In this document: piece by piece, positions 1 to 7,664 of the stretch | Layout: each line of letters begins with the position of its first letter | Numbering within the stretch: the first letter of the stretch is position 1 | NCBI GenBank assembly: GCA_021159005.1 | Contig: JAGGSN010000111.1 | Coordinates: forward strand, 1-39,416 | Direction of reading: 5' to 3' | Origin: Candidatus Zixiibacteriota bacterium | GTDB taxonomy: Bacteria; Zixibacteria; MSB-5A5; UBA10806; 4484-95 | DNA length: 39,416 nt | Program-made: the position numbers and the translations under genes | The notes under the pieces: model-generated | What the model was told of the DNA's origin: nothing | Seen by the model: the letters and a program-made list of their open reading frames with translations, nothing else | The model's database searches: none

Positions 1-92
1 GGAGGTATCGGCATGACCAATCTCTGGATTCCCAATCAAGTTGGGAATGACGCGGGCAGTGTGGGAATGACGCGGGCGGTGTTGGGAATGAC
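1..92 (+). repeat. Dispersed GGATTCCC...GGGAATGACG repeat, copy 1, with 20-bp tandem tail
   Basis: Bases 1-53 match, in the same order, the reverse complement of 20821-20870: a TCGGCATGACCAAT block, then CTGGATTCCC, then a hairpin ending GGGAATGACG. From 42 a 20-bp unit (TGGGAATGACGCGGGCAGTG and a one-base variant) is repeated about 2.5 times. This resembles short palindromic extragenic elements common in many genomes. No ORF is supported in 1-297. Confidence 0.75.
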
Positions 93-117
93 ATTATTAT
101 AGCATCCGCCTAAAGCG

Positions 118-140
118 GACAAAAAGCCGGACAGTAGTAA
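118..140 (+). repeat. Dispersed AAAAGnCCGGACAGTAGT element, copy
   Basis: A short block (GACAAAAAGCCGGACAGTAGT) recurs at 21151-21173 on the same strand, as its reverse complement at 39339-39360, and in degenerate form near 20784. All copies are intergenic. Function is unknown; it may be part of a larger degraded repeat. Confidence 0.55.
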
Positions 141-160
141 TAAATTATCAAAACTTAATA

Positions 161-187
161 GCCCCGACTTTCCAGTTGGGGCGGGCT
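161..187 (-). terminator. Imperfect GC hairpin downstream of proS
   Basis: GCCCCGAC and GTTGGGGC flank a short loop. Read on the minus strand the stem is followed by a T-rich stretch (TATTAAGTTTT). It lies about 110 bases past the proS stop and could be its terminator or part of a repeat. The T-tract is weak. Confidence 0.3.
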
Positions 188-242
188 TTATCAACAAGCC
201 CCTTGATTGGGAATCCAGTAATCATCGTCTCGAATTATTTTA

Positions 243-266
243 GCAGTGGAAGTAACTTCCGACTGC
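243..266 (-). repeat. Hairpin of the GGAAGTAACTTCC family, just past proS
   Basis: GCAGT-GGAAGT-A-ACTTCC-G-ACTGC forms a stem with one bulged G and a one-base centre. A perfect relative with arms AGTCAGAAGT/ACTTCTGACT lies at 15168-15196, immediately after another gene's stop codon. Both positions suggest a 3'-end element, perhaps a T-less terminator or mRNA-stabilising hairpin. Confidence 0.5.
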
Positions 267-297
267 ACAAGAAAAAGGATATTAATCTACTTATCTA

Positions 298-2013
298 TTA
301 TAGCGCCTTATAAATCTCGATTGCCTGCTCAGCGGCTGAGTCTATCGGCACCTTTTCCATCGAGAGGTCCTTGCGGCGCACTACCTCGACTATGCCCTGT
401 TTAATTCCCCTGTCCCCTATCGAGATTCTTATCGGCATGCCGATTAAGTCGGCGTCATTGAATTTTACGCCGGGGCGGTCATCGCGGTCATCAATGAGAA
501 CCGAATAGCCGGCGGTTTCGAGTTTCTCTGCCAGCGAGAAGGCTATTTCACGATGCTGTTCGCTGTCCATAAACAATGGTATTATATGGAAATCATACGG
601 CGCAATCGTTTTCGGCCAGATAATTCCATTGTCGTCATGGTATGCCTCGACTGCCGCCTGAGCTGTGCGGGTTATGCCGATACCGTAGGAGCCCATTACA
701 AATGGTTTTTCCGCGCCATTCTCATCGACATAATTAGCGCCCAGAGCTTCTGTGTATTTTGTGCCCAGCTTAAACAGGTTGCCGACCTCAATGCCGGAGT
801 ATGACCATAGATGTCCATCTCCGCAGCGCAGGCATATTTCGCCTGGTTCGGCATTGCGAATTTCCACAAACTCATCGATATTGAAATCGGCAAGATTCGC
901 ATCGATAATGTGAGTGTCATTCTCATTTGCGCCAACTACGAAATTAACTAAGCTTTTAATTTCAGGGTCGGCGATAATCCGCACGCCTTTCAATCCAATC
1001 GGACCGGAGAAACCGACTGTTGCGCCCGTTAATTTCACGATAGTTGCCGGGTCTGCCATCTCAAGCTCGATGCAACTCAGATGGTTTTGAAGCTTTATCT
1101 CATTGATAGAGCGGTTGCCCCGTATTAGAGCCGCAACGGGTTCGCCATCGGCTAAATAGAATAATGTCTTCACCAGCTTATCAGTCGCCACCTTCAGGAA
1201 TTCGGAGACTTCCTCGATGGTTTTCATGTTTGGTGTAAAAGCTTTTTTGCTTTCGCGGGGCTGTTCATTGGATTTCTCAACCGTTAACGGGATAGATACG
1301 GCTTTTTCGATATTTGCGGTATAATCACACTTATCGCAAGATAAGATTATCTCCTCGCCGCCGGCGGTTTCGACCGGCACCATAAACTCATGAGCGCCAA
1401 AGCCGCCCATCGCGCCAACATCAGACTCGACCATCTTGACATCGCAGCCGCAGCGTTTAAATATTTTAAAATAAGCCTCTGCCATTTTTTGATAGGCGAT
1501 GTTCAAACCGGCTTCATCAACATCGAAAGAATAGGCATCCTTCATGATAAACTCGCGGCCTCGCATAAGACCGAAGCGGGGGCGGATTTCATCCCGGAAC
1601 TTAACCTGAATCTGGTACATGTTAAGCGGCACGTTGCGATAGCTTCTTAGCTCGCCGCGGGCAATCCAGGCAACTACTTCCTCATGAGTGCCGCCTAAGA
1701 CCATATCGCGCATGTGGCGGTCTTTCAGGCGCATTTGCTCTTTGCCGACAGTATCCCAGCGGCCGGTTTTCTGCCATAATTCGGCGGGGTGAAGCACCGG
1801 CATGGTGATTTCGACTGCGCCCGAGTCGTCCATCTCCTCGCGGACTATATTCATAACTTTATGAAGAGTTCTCTGCATCAGCGGCAGGTAGTTATAAACA
1901 CCGGCGGTTAGTTTTCTGATATAGCCAGCCCGCATTAAAAGTTTGTGTGAAATGATTTCAGCATCAGCCGGGTCATTACGAAGGGTAGGTATGAAAGTTT
2001 TAGTCCATAACAT
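298..2013 (-). CDS. proS: Prolyl-tRNA synthetase, bacterial type with editing domain
   Basis: Class II aminoacyl-tRNA synthetase that charges tRNA-Pro in the cytoplasm. The 571-aa length matches the long bacterial ProRS (E. coli about 572 aa). The N-terminal catalytic part shows TMPVLHPAELWQKTGRW and GGTHEEVV, followed by the motif 2 region (FRDEIRPRFGLMRGREF). About 180 residues (roughly 225-405) then fit the inserted editing domain that clears mischarged Ala-tRNA, and motif 3 follows (GSYGIGITRT). The C-terminal anticodon-binding domain covers about 474-560 (YDFHIIPLFMD to GDRGIKQGIVEVVRR). The ATG is preceded by AGGAG at a slightly long spacing. It is transcribed away from tRNA-Arg and looks monocistronic. 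Confidence 0.98.
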   Translation of the reverse strand: MLWTKTFIPTLRNDPADAEIISHKLLMRAGYIRKLTAGVYNYLPLMQRTLHKVMNIVREEMDDSGAVEITMPVLHPAELWQKTGRWDTVGKEQMRLKDRHMRDMVLGGTHEEVVAWIARGELRSYRNVPLNMYQIQVKFRDEIRPRFGLMRGREFIMKDAYSFDVDEAGLNIAYQKMAEAYFKIFKRCGCDVKMVESDVGAMGGFGAHEFMVPVETAGGEEIILSCDKCDYTANIEKAVSIPLTVEKSNEQPRESKKAFTPNMKTIEEVSEFLKVATDKLVKTLFYLADGEPVAALIRGNRSINEIKLQNHLSCIELEMADPATIVKLTGATVGFSGPIGLKGVRIIADPEIKSLVNFVVGANENDTHIIDANLADFNIDEFVEIRNAEPGEICLRCGDGHLWSYSGIEVGNLFKLGTKYTEALGANYVDENGAEKPFVMGSYGIGITRTAQAAVEAYHDDNGIIWPKTIAPYDFHIIPLFMDSEQHREIAFSLAEKLETAGYSVLIDDRDDRPGVKFNDADLIGMPIRISIGDRGIKQGIVEVVRRKDLSMEKVPIDSAAEQAIEIYKAL

Positions 2014-2045
2014 AATTATATTCAGCTCCTGTTATTATCTCTTCT

Positions 2046-2094
2046 GCCCTCAGGATGTCGACCGCTTGGGTTGGCTCCATCCTGAGGGATAGCA
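2046..2094. repeat. GCCCTCAGGATG...CATCCTGAGGG palindromic element, copy 1
   Basis: Arms CCCTCAGGATG and CATCCTGAGGG enclose a central CCGCTTGGG-type segment, ending GATAGCA. A nearly identical copy is at 2898-2946 and a left half-copy at 36977-37002. A degraded relative (CCTTAGGCAGACTCCATTATAAGGGATAGCA) is near 2384-2414. The form fits a small non-autonomous palindromic repeat. Confidence 0.8.
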
Positions 2095-2191
2095 AAAGAA
2101 AATTAATCTTATAAATATTTTCGAGCATCATCAGATTGCCTTTCAAATTAAAATCGGCTGTTATTATTAATTATTCATTCTTAATTATAAA

Positions 2192-2263
2192 TACCCCCGG
2201 GCCGACTCGAACGGCCGCACACGGCTCCGGAGGCCGATGCTCTATCCACTGAGCTACGGGGGC
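2192..2263 (-). tRNA. tRNA-Arg(CCG)
   Basis: On the minus strand a full 72-nt cloverleaf can be drawn: acceptor GCCCCCG/CGGGGGT with a G-U first pair, D-arm GCTC/GAGC, anticodon loop CTCCGGA giving anticodon CCG, and T-arm GGCCG-TTCGAGT-CGGCC. The discriminator is A, and the CCA end is not encoded, so a CCA-adding enzyme is needed. The top pair of the anticodon stem is a T-T mismatch. Confidence 0.95.
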
Positions 2264-2469
2264 ATTATCTATTTTTACAGCCGGGAGTATATTATTCGGC
2301 GTTGAGGTAAAAGTCAAGGATAAGATTTTTTGGAGTTTCCCCATTTTTTTCAGAACATTGAAGATCGGGTTCTGAATGAGTTTGCCTTAGGCAGACTCCA
2401 TTATAAGGGATAGCATAAGAGTTTAGCTTTGATAATATATTCTGTTATTGGCGTACGTCTCCGTGCGCC

Positions 2470-2505
2470 GATTTCATGCGTCGTCAGGAACCCCTTCCTG
2501 ACGAT
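2470..2505 (+). repeat. GATTTCATGCGTCGTCAGGAA palindromic repeat, copy 1
   Basis: CGTCAGGAA-CCCC-TTCCTGACG forms a hairpin preceded by GATTTCATGCG. The same unit occurs inverted at 11142-11177 with only a few differences, including the flanking CATGCG. It sits downstream of the zinc-ribbon gene on the minus strand. Confidence 0.7.
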
Positions 2506-2519
2506 AAGCGTCAATTAAA

Positions 2520-2867
2520 TCATCGATTAAAAAACTTCGCCTTGATAATATATCCCGCACTGACAACAAACATCATTACCCCTATTACATCCCACATCAT
2601 AGTCCGGGTGGAAAAACCTCCGGAAGCGATTATCCGCAAGACGGCGCCGGTTCCGAGTATCAGCGGTAGGAATATTCCGCGGTTTAATTTCGAGACTCGT
2701 CTGATTGGCTTTTTGCGGGCAGTTCGTTTTTTTCTTTCGAGGCGGCGGCGGGCATCCTTATCGAACCATAATTGTTCATCCGGGTCGGCCGGCATGCCGC
2801 AATTAGGGCACTCATCGAAGTTTTCTTCCCATTCCGCGCCGCATATTTTGCAGTATTTTTTTGCCAT
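2520..2867 (-). CDS. Small zinc-ribbon membrane protein, function unknown
   Basis: A 115-aa protein starting MAKKYCKICGAEW. Four cysteines in two CxxC knuckles (C6, C9, C20, C23) form a zinc-ribbon. A strongly basic stretch follows (about 40-60, rich in Arg and Lys), then two hydrophobic segments at about 64-81 and 90-110 that look like membrane helices. The ribbon and the basic patch would face the cytoplasm by the positive-inside rule. Short zinc-ribbon membrane proteins are common in FCB genomes and mostly uncharacterised; no reaction can be assigned. It stands alone between tRNA-Arg and a repeat-rich spacer. No good Shine-Dalgarno precedes the ATG. Confidence 0.8.
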   Translation of the reverse strand: MAKKYCKICGAEWEENFDECPNCGMPADPDEQLWFDKDARRRLERKKRTARKKPIRRVSKLNRGIFLPLILGTGAVLRIIASGGFSTRTMMWDVIGVMMFVVSAGYIIKAKFFNR

Positions 2868-2897
2868 GTTAAATTAACGCAATCTGATAAATTTTCC

Positions 2898-2946
2898 GCC
2901 CTCAGGATGTCGCCCGCTTGGGCGGACTCCATCCTGAGGGATAGCA
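2898..2946. repeat. GCCCTCAGGATG...CATCCTGAGGG palindromic element, copy 2
   Basis: Near-identical to 2046-2094, differing mainly in the centre (CGCCCGCTTGGGCGGACTC), which makes the inner palindrome better than in copy 1. It is followed by further patchwork (CAGATTGCTTCACTTCGTTCGCAATGAC type, about 3024-3052), so 2880-3123 is a mosaic of several repeat families with no gene. Confidence 0.8.
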
Positions 2947-3077
2947 CAAGTCATTGCTCCGCCTCTCGGGCAGACGCCTCTGGCGGACGACGCGGTAACC
3001 TGTAGCTTGCTTAGTACCATATAAACAGATTGCTTCACTTCGTTCGCAATGACTGCTATTAGGGTTTTTCAACAAGC

Positions 3078-3092
3078 TGGCAGCCAAGCGCC
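3078..3092 (-). repeat. GGCGCTTGGC(a/t)GCCA motif, copy 1
   Basis: TGGCAGCCAAGCGCC is the reverse complement of the motif also seen at 15665-15681 and 28734-28750, with a related copy at 9947-9963. It lies inside a longer imperfect hairpin from CAACAA (3070) to TTGTTG (3112), beyond the WYL-gene stop. Confidence 0.55.
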
Positions 3093-3123
3093 TCTTGGCA
3101 TTTTGTTGAACCGCGCCATTTCT

Positions 3124-4041
3124 TTACATGTATTTTTTTAGCGTACCCTTCAGTCTTTCCTTTATTTCTTTGCGGATTTCAACCGGTTCTATCAATTCGG
3201 CATTCAGGCCATATGCCAACACCCAATTAACAATATCCTCTTTCCCTCTTGAAACAACGCTATATAAAATCTGATTGTTTCCAATATTTTTAATTTTCTC
3301 ATTCTTATGATGATTAGTTGAGGAAATCGCCACCGCCGCCGGCCCGGAAAATTTTATTTTAAAATGGTATTCCTCTCCCCTGAAAATGCCCCAGCTTTCA
3401 TCCATATATTCCCTTAAGGAAAACCCTTTAAGTCTATTGAATTTTTTACTAAGAACCTTCAGATTTTTAATTCTGACAAGACGAAAAAGCCTTACCTCTT
3501 CCCTTCTCTCGCAGAAGCCAACCAGATACCAGCCATGCTGTCTGAATACAAGGCCGTAAGGATGAACATGTCGTCTTGAGGTTTTGCCATTCAAAGACGT
3601 ATAGTCAAAACTTACCACTTTTTCCGAATCGATAGTTTTTTCAATTTTGCTAAAAATTTTGGCGATATCCGGCGTATCCGATGAACGAGGCTGAAAATCT
3701 ATTTTTGCATTTTTCAATATCTCCGGGATATGGCTTTTTATCTTAACCGCCAATCTGTTTTTTACTTCATCAAGGGCTTTACCGGTAGATTTGCCCTGCA
3801 GGACATTAAACAGATAAATAAGTTCATCCTTGCCGAAACTTAACGGCGGCACTTTGCCGGTGTCGAGAATGTAATAACCCTTGTCGTAATAGATGGGAAT
3901 ATTAGCCTCGGAAATATCAATAATATCCCGATAAACCGTTCTGACCGATACGCCGCATTTATTCGATAATCGGTCAATTGATATGCCCGGGCTGCTGTCA
4001 ATCAGCGTTATCATATATAACAAACGCGAAATCTTCTTCAT
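3124..4041 (-). CDS. WYL-domain transcriptional regulator (YafY/PafC type)
   Basis: A 305-aa DNA-binding protein. Residues about 1-57 form a winged HTH of the HTH_11/DeoR type (SIDRLSNKCGVSVRTVYRDI followed by YYDKGYYIL). Residues about 138-210 form the WYL domain (YTSLNGKTSRRHVHPYGLVF, then GWYLVGFCERREEVRLFRL). The C-terminal part is compatible with the WCX extension. WYL proteins act as ligand- or nucleic-acid-responsive regulators; the ligand here is unknown. It is divergent from the lipoprotein operon that starts at 4305, so it may regulate that operon or itself. A promoter with an internal inverted repeat lies so close that the mRNA would be nearly leaderless. No defence genes are adjacent. 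Confidence 0.92.
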   Translation of the reverse strand: MKKISRLLYMITLIDSSPGISIDRLSNKCGVSVRTVYRDIIDISEANIPIYYDKGYYILDTGKVPPLSFGKDELIYLFNVLQGKSTGKALDEVKNRLAVKIKSHIPEILKNAKIDFQPRSSDTPDIAKIFSKIEKTIDSEKVVSFDYTSLNGKTSRRHVHPYGLVFRQHGWYLVGFCERREEVRLFRLVRIKNLKVLSKKFNRLKGFSLREYMDESWGIFRGEEYHFKIKFSGPAAVAISSTNHHKNEKIKNIGNNQILYSVVSRGKEDIVNWVLAYGLNAELIEPVEIRKEIKERLKGTLKKYM

Positions 4042-4047
4042 ATTATC

Positions 4048-4076
4048 ATATTAGTTTATATGACCTTTAAAGTCAA
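4048..4076 (-). promoter_or_regulatory. Promoter of the WYL regulator with internal operator-like palindrome
   Basis: On the minus strand TTGACT (4071-4076), a 17-base spacer and TAATAT (4048-4053) fit sigma70. Only six bases separate the -10 box from the ATG, so transcription would begin at or next to the start codon, and no Shine-Dalgarno is present. The spacer and -35 contain TGACCTTTAAAGTCA (4061-4075), close to a perfect inverted repeat and suitable for a dimeric repressor. Confidence 0.6.
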
Positions 4077-4110
4077 TAGAACTTATCCCTGAACTATGGG
4101 ATTATCACCA

Positions 4111-4140
4111 TAGTTATAGCGGTAATATCTCGGGTATAAT
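4111..4140 (+). promoter_or_regulatory. Possible promoter of the lipoprotein-barrel-protease operon
   Basis: TAGTTA (4111-4116), 18 bases, then TATAAT (4135-4140) preceded by GGG. The -35 is poor. A small inverted repeat CTATGG-N8-CCATAG (4094-4113) abuts it. The start site would leave a leader of about 160 nt before the GTG at 4305. Other weak boxes exist in 4170-4260. Confidence 0.35.
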
Positions 4141-4304
4141 TTGCCGCCCGGATTTCATCATCGCCCTAACTCTTGATAATTCAATGCTATACAAAACACT
4201 GTATCATACTGTTTCAGGCAAGAAACCCTTGGCATAATGGTTGCCTTATTAAATTCAAGAAAAATCGAAAGATGTGAACCATTAATAATCAGGAGGGAAG
4301 TAAA

Positions 4305-6341
4305 GTGAAATCTTTTCACCTTAAAACCGGTATGCTGACAGCATTAATTGCAGTATTGCTATTTATTCTTCAGTCATGCTCGGTAAACAAACCCGAGGCG
4401 CCCAGTTGGGAAACAACATGGGACCTTCCGCTAACTTCAAAGACTTACAGTATTGAAGACATTATCGATGAGATGGACTCCGACGACATCATGTTTGATT
4501 CATCGGGCAATCCGTATTTTTCAATCGAGCAAGAGATTGACACTATTTCGGTGGATGACAACCTTAACGCGCCCGGTGTAACCTGTGAGCCGTTGTCAAT
4601 AGAGCTTGGCAATGTCGATATTGACGCTCCGGCAATACCATCCTCTGATTTTAACTTGGATGAACTTGGCATTCCAAATGACGCCGGAGTAATTCCTGCA
4701 CCCGCTACTGGTTCATTAGATAAGAATCTTGATGCTTTTTCAAATTTCTCATTAGCCCAGATAAATCAGGGGATTTTAACAATCGAGGTTGTCAACAATC
4801 TGGGGATAGATATCGATTCGCTGACAATAGCAATTTATAATACAGCCGATTTGCCTGCTGCATCGCCTTTGGGTACCGCTGTATTTGATGGCGGCATCAA
4901 TGACACCGAAACCAAGGCTGATACCATAGACCTTGCCGGCAAGCTAATGAAAAACCAGCTTACCTTAAGGATTTACTATGAAGTATCGGATCAGGCTATT
5001 GGCACGCCGTCGAATGACTTGGTAATCAACAGCGCTTTCCCGAACGGTTTGACTGTTTCGAGCGCTATGGCAGAAATTCCGGCTATATCCAAAGATCTTT
5101 CTCAGGAAATAGAGTTAAGCGATTCCTCAATTATTTATGAGGCGGTTATCGAGGCCGGCACGATGAATTTATTAATAGAAAATAATACTAATCTGCCGAT
5201 GAATATCAGCCTTTTGATACCCAATTTTGTATTGAACCATGACACGTTGTCAATCGATACGAGCATTGCCGGCAGTGCTGCTCTTGATTTGGATATTGAT
5301 TTGGCCAATTATACTTTCAGACCATCCGGCATTTCGTTCCCGCAGACTATCGGGATTGAGGCTGCGGCTGATATTGAGGCTTCCTCACCGACACAATACG
5401 CCATTAACCACACAGATAACATCGATATAACATCAGGGGTTTCGGATATTACATTTATTTCGGTGATGGGTCAGATCAAGCCGACTGAAATCGAAATCGC
5501 ATCGATGCAACAGGCGGTTGAACTTCCCGATGGATTCGAGGATGCTCAATTGACGCAGGCTCGTCTTACCATGACTCTTTATAATAACAGCACAACCGAT
5601 GTGTTTGCAGACATTCTTCTGTCAAGTCAGGCTGGCGACAGCGTTGTCGTTCAGGATACTATCAGGGGTAAGGCATTAGCATCTTCAGGTCCCTTAGCGA
5701 CTGATATTACAGTTGGTTCTTCCACTTTGCGAGATTTTTTAAATCCGGCTCCCGAGGAAATCATTATCAATGGTATGGCTATCTTTAATCCTGCCAATGA
5801 AGACTCGGTTCTTATTACTAAAAGTGATTTCTTTTACGGTGAAGTTGAAATTTATTCGCCGATGGCATTTGCCTTAGCTGACACCGCTGAAATCGATCTT
5901 GAAGCCAGCGATGTAGAAATAGACCCTGACGATATGCCAGATTTCGAGGAAACATTTGTTTATGGCAACATTCAATCCAATTTGACAAGCAGTTTGCCTA
6001 TCGGCGCTAGGGTTACTTTATTTATCAGTACTCTTGAGGATGCCGTAAACGATCCTAATGCCGTTGTTATCGGACCATTCACTCTTGAAAGCGCAGATAC
6101 AGATGAAGACGGTTATTCAATCGAGTCGGTACTTTCAACTTTCAATGATTCACTGACATCGGATGAAATATCAATATTCGATAATGAACAAGTTTATATC
6201 CTGCCCAGAGTTCAGCTTTTGCCGACAGAAGCCAGCGGCAGCGTTATTCAGGGCAGTGATTCGCTCATAGTTCAGGCATCAGCTGAGCTTAGAGTTAAAG
6301 CCGGCGACCATCTGTTTGATGATGATGACGATGACAATTAA
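4305..6341 (+). CDS. Large outer-membrane-type lipoprotein, function unknown
   Basis: A 678-aa exported lipoprotein. The GTG start is supported by AGGAGGG eight bases upstream. The signal sequence ends in a lipobox LQSC, with C25 as the lipidated residue. Ser at +2 would favour outer-membrane sorting under the Lol rule. The mature part is acidic and rich in beta-type repeats of about 100-150 aa with phrases such as ILTIEVVNN, LTLRIYYEVS and ARLTMTLYNNS, suggesting stacked beta-sandwich domains; no named family is recognised. It ends in a run of six Asp then Asn, encoded by GAT/GAC triplets. It is 28 bp upstream of the barrel gene and probably works with it at the cell surface. I see no cohesin signature. 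Confidence 0.85.
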   Translation: MKSFHLKTGMLTALIAVLLFILQSCSVNKPEAPSWETTWDLPLTSKTYSIEDIIDEMDSDDIMFDSSGNPYFSIEQEIDTISVDDNLNAPGVTCEPLSIELGNVDIDAPAIPSSDFNLDELGIPNDAGVIPAPATGSLDKNLDAFSNFSLAQINQGILTIEVVNNLGIDIDSLTIAIYNTADLPAASPLGTAVFDGGINDTETKADTIDLAGKLMKNQLTLRIYYEVSDQAIGTPSNDLVINSAFPNGLTVSSAMAEIPAISKDLSQEIELSDSSIIYEAVIEAGTMNLLIENNTNLPMNISLLIPNFVLNHDTLSIDTSIAGSAALDLDIDLANYTFRPSGISFPQTIGIEAAADIEASSPTQYAINHTDNIDITSGVSDITFISVMGQIKPTEIEIASMQQAVELPDGFEDAQLTQARLTMTLYNNSTTDVFADILLSSQAGDSVVVQDTIRGKALASSGPLATDITVGSSTLRDFLNPAPEEIIINGMAIFNPANEDSVLITKSDFFYGEVEIYSPMAFALADTAEIDLEASDVEIDPDDMPDFEETFVYGNIQSNLTSSLPIGARVTLFISTLEDAVNDPNAVVIGPFTLESADTDEDGYSIESVLSTFNDSLTSDEISIFDNEQVYILPRVQLLPTEASGSVIQGSDSLIVQASAELRVKAGDHLFDDDDDDN

Positions 6342-6369
6342 GATGATGATATTTTTGGAGGATATAAAG

Positions 6370-7635
6370 ATGTTGAAGAAATACATTTCGATAGCTATGG
6401 CGATAGCAATGATAGCTTTAACTGCCAGTCCGCTTTATGCCTGGAGCACAGCCAACCCCAGAGCGTTGGCGATGGGCGGCGCCTATACAGCCTTAGGCGC
6501 CGACAATGAGGCGGCCAGTTTTAATCCAGCCAACCTGGGCTTATCAATCCATCGTATTTTTACGTTGAATCTGGTTAATGTTGGGATTGGCATAAAAAAT
6601 AACAGTTTTTCGCTTAATGACTACAATACATACACTGGGCAGTTTTTAACGGATGACGACAAGGACGCCATTTTAGCCAAGATACCTGCTGAGGGTTTGA
6701 AGTTTAATGTGATAACGGAAGCAGGCGGCTTGAATTTTTCGGTCTGGCGGCTGGCGTTTAATTTCCGCGGACTTGGCGCCACAAAGTTTAATATCGATAA
6801 GGACCCCTTTGAACTGCTGTTTTACGGCAATGCTGTAAAATCTGAAATTAGCCTTGATAACACCAGCGGCGAGGCTTTGGCTGTGGGGGATGGTTCGGTT
6901 TCGTATGGCCATCCGCTTATGAAATGGAAAGGCGGCGAACTTTCAGTTGGCACGACTATCCATTACCTTTACGGCATAGCCTATGAAAAAATTACGCAGT
7001 CTGAGGGTAATGTTGCTACGACTGATGATGGTTTCGAGGGCAGCGCTATAATGAAAGTGAAATCGGCTCTTGGCGGCAGCGGAACAGCTTTTGATGTAGG
7101 CGGCACGGTGCTATTCGAAAACGATTGGGTATTCTCTGCCTGCTGGCATAATCTATATTCGAAAATAAACTGGACTAAAGATACAGAAGAACTGGTTTAT
7201 ACTTTCAATATGGACCCAATAAATTTTGACGCTATTAACGACAGTGAAAACAGCGATTCTCTAATTGAATCGAATGACACTACTTATTCCATAGAGTCAT
7301 TCTCATCGAAACTTCCGGCGGTGGTAAAGCTTGGCTTGTCCAGATCATATCACAAGCTTACTTGGGCTGTTGATTGGGAACAGGGAGTTTCATCGGGAGC
7401 CTGGCAGGCGGTAACACCGCGTTTGTCGGCTGGTTTGGAATACAGACCTATCGGTGTATTCCCTCTGAGGCTGGGAACCTCTTTTGGCGGCGATAGAGGC
7501 ACTATTTACTCAACCGGATTCGGAATATATATGGGACCAATGCATATAGATATGGCCATCGCCAATAACGGTTCGATTAAGCCAAACGGCACTAAGGGCG
7601 TGTTGTTTGCTTTCGCAATGGGCTTAAGATTCTAA
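6370..7635 (+). CDS. Outer-membrane beta-barrel protein, PorV/OmpP1(FadL)-like
   Basis: A 421-aa protein. I take the ATG at 6370, preceded by GGAGGATATAAAG, over an in-frame upstream ATG at 6316 that overlaps the lipoprotein gene and lies in its poly-Asp codons. From 6370 it has a clean signal peptide (MLKKYISIAMAIAMIALTAS, cleavage after PLYA). The mature protein opens with NPRALAMGGAYTALGADNEA and FNPANLG, the hallmark N-terminus of PorV/OmpP1/FadL-fold barrels. It continues as alternating amphipathic strands and ends GVLFAFAMGLRF, with the terminal aromatic Phe typical of BAM-inserted barrels. It is the middle gene of a three-gene operon. Possible roles are a transport channel or a type IX-style shuttle; the sequence does not decide. 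Confidence 0.85.
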   Translation: MLKKYISIAMAIAMIALTASPLYAWSTANPRALAMGGAYTALGADNEAASFNPANLGLSIHRIFTLNLVNVGIGIKNNSFSLNDYNTYTGQFLTDDDKDAILAKIPAEGLKFNVITEAGGLNFSVWRLAFNFRGLGATKFNIDKDPFELLFYGNAVKSEISLDNTSGEALAVGDGSVSYGHPLMKWKGGELSVGTTIHYLYGIAYEKITQSEGNVATTDDGFEGSAIMKVKSALGGSGTAFDVGGTVLFENDWVFSACWHNLYSKINWTKDTEELVYTFNMDPINFDAINDSENSDSLIESNDTTYSIESFSSKLPAVVKLGLSRSYHKLTWAVDWEQGVSSGAWQAVTPRLSAGLEYRPIGVFPLRLGTSFGGDRGTIYSTGFGIYMGPMHIDMAIANNGSIKPNGTKGVLFAFAMGLRF

Positions 7636-7664
7636 TTATAGTTGACTGACTACTGGAGAGAGAG

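Noticed and set aside
553-1650. Long open frames antisense to proS
   Set aside because: They follow the codon periodicity of proS on the other strand and have no ribosome site or recognisable protein features.
2476-2877. 133-aa plus-strand frame over the zinc-ribbon gene
   Set aside because: The minus-strand frame encodes a proper CxxC...CxxC ribbon and two membrane helices; the opposite frame begins inside a repeat.
3124-4041. WYL regulator as part of a defence island
   Set aside because: No restriction, CRISPR, BREX, CBASS or toxin genes are nearby; neighbours are tRNA, housekeeping and secretion genes.
4305-6341. Lipoprotein as a cohesin-bearing anchor for the dockerin-like modules
   Set aside because: No cohesin-type pattern could be recognised by eye, and the exoprotein genes are in a separate transcription unit; kept only as something a profile search could test.
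6316-6369. Upstream ATG codons as the start of the barrel protein
   Set aside because: They come from the poly-Asp codon run of the lipoprotein read in another frame, would bury the signal peptide, and lack a ribosome site; ATG 6370 has GGAGG.
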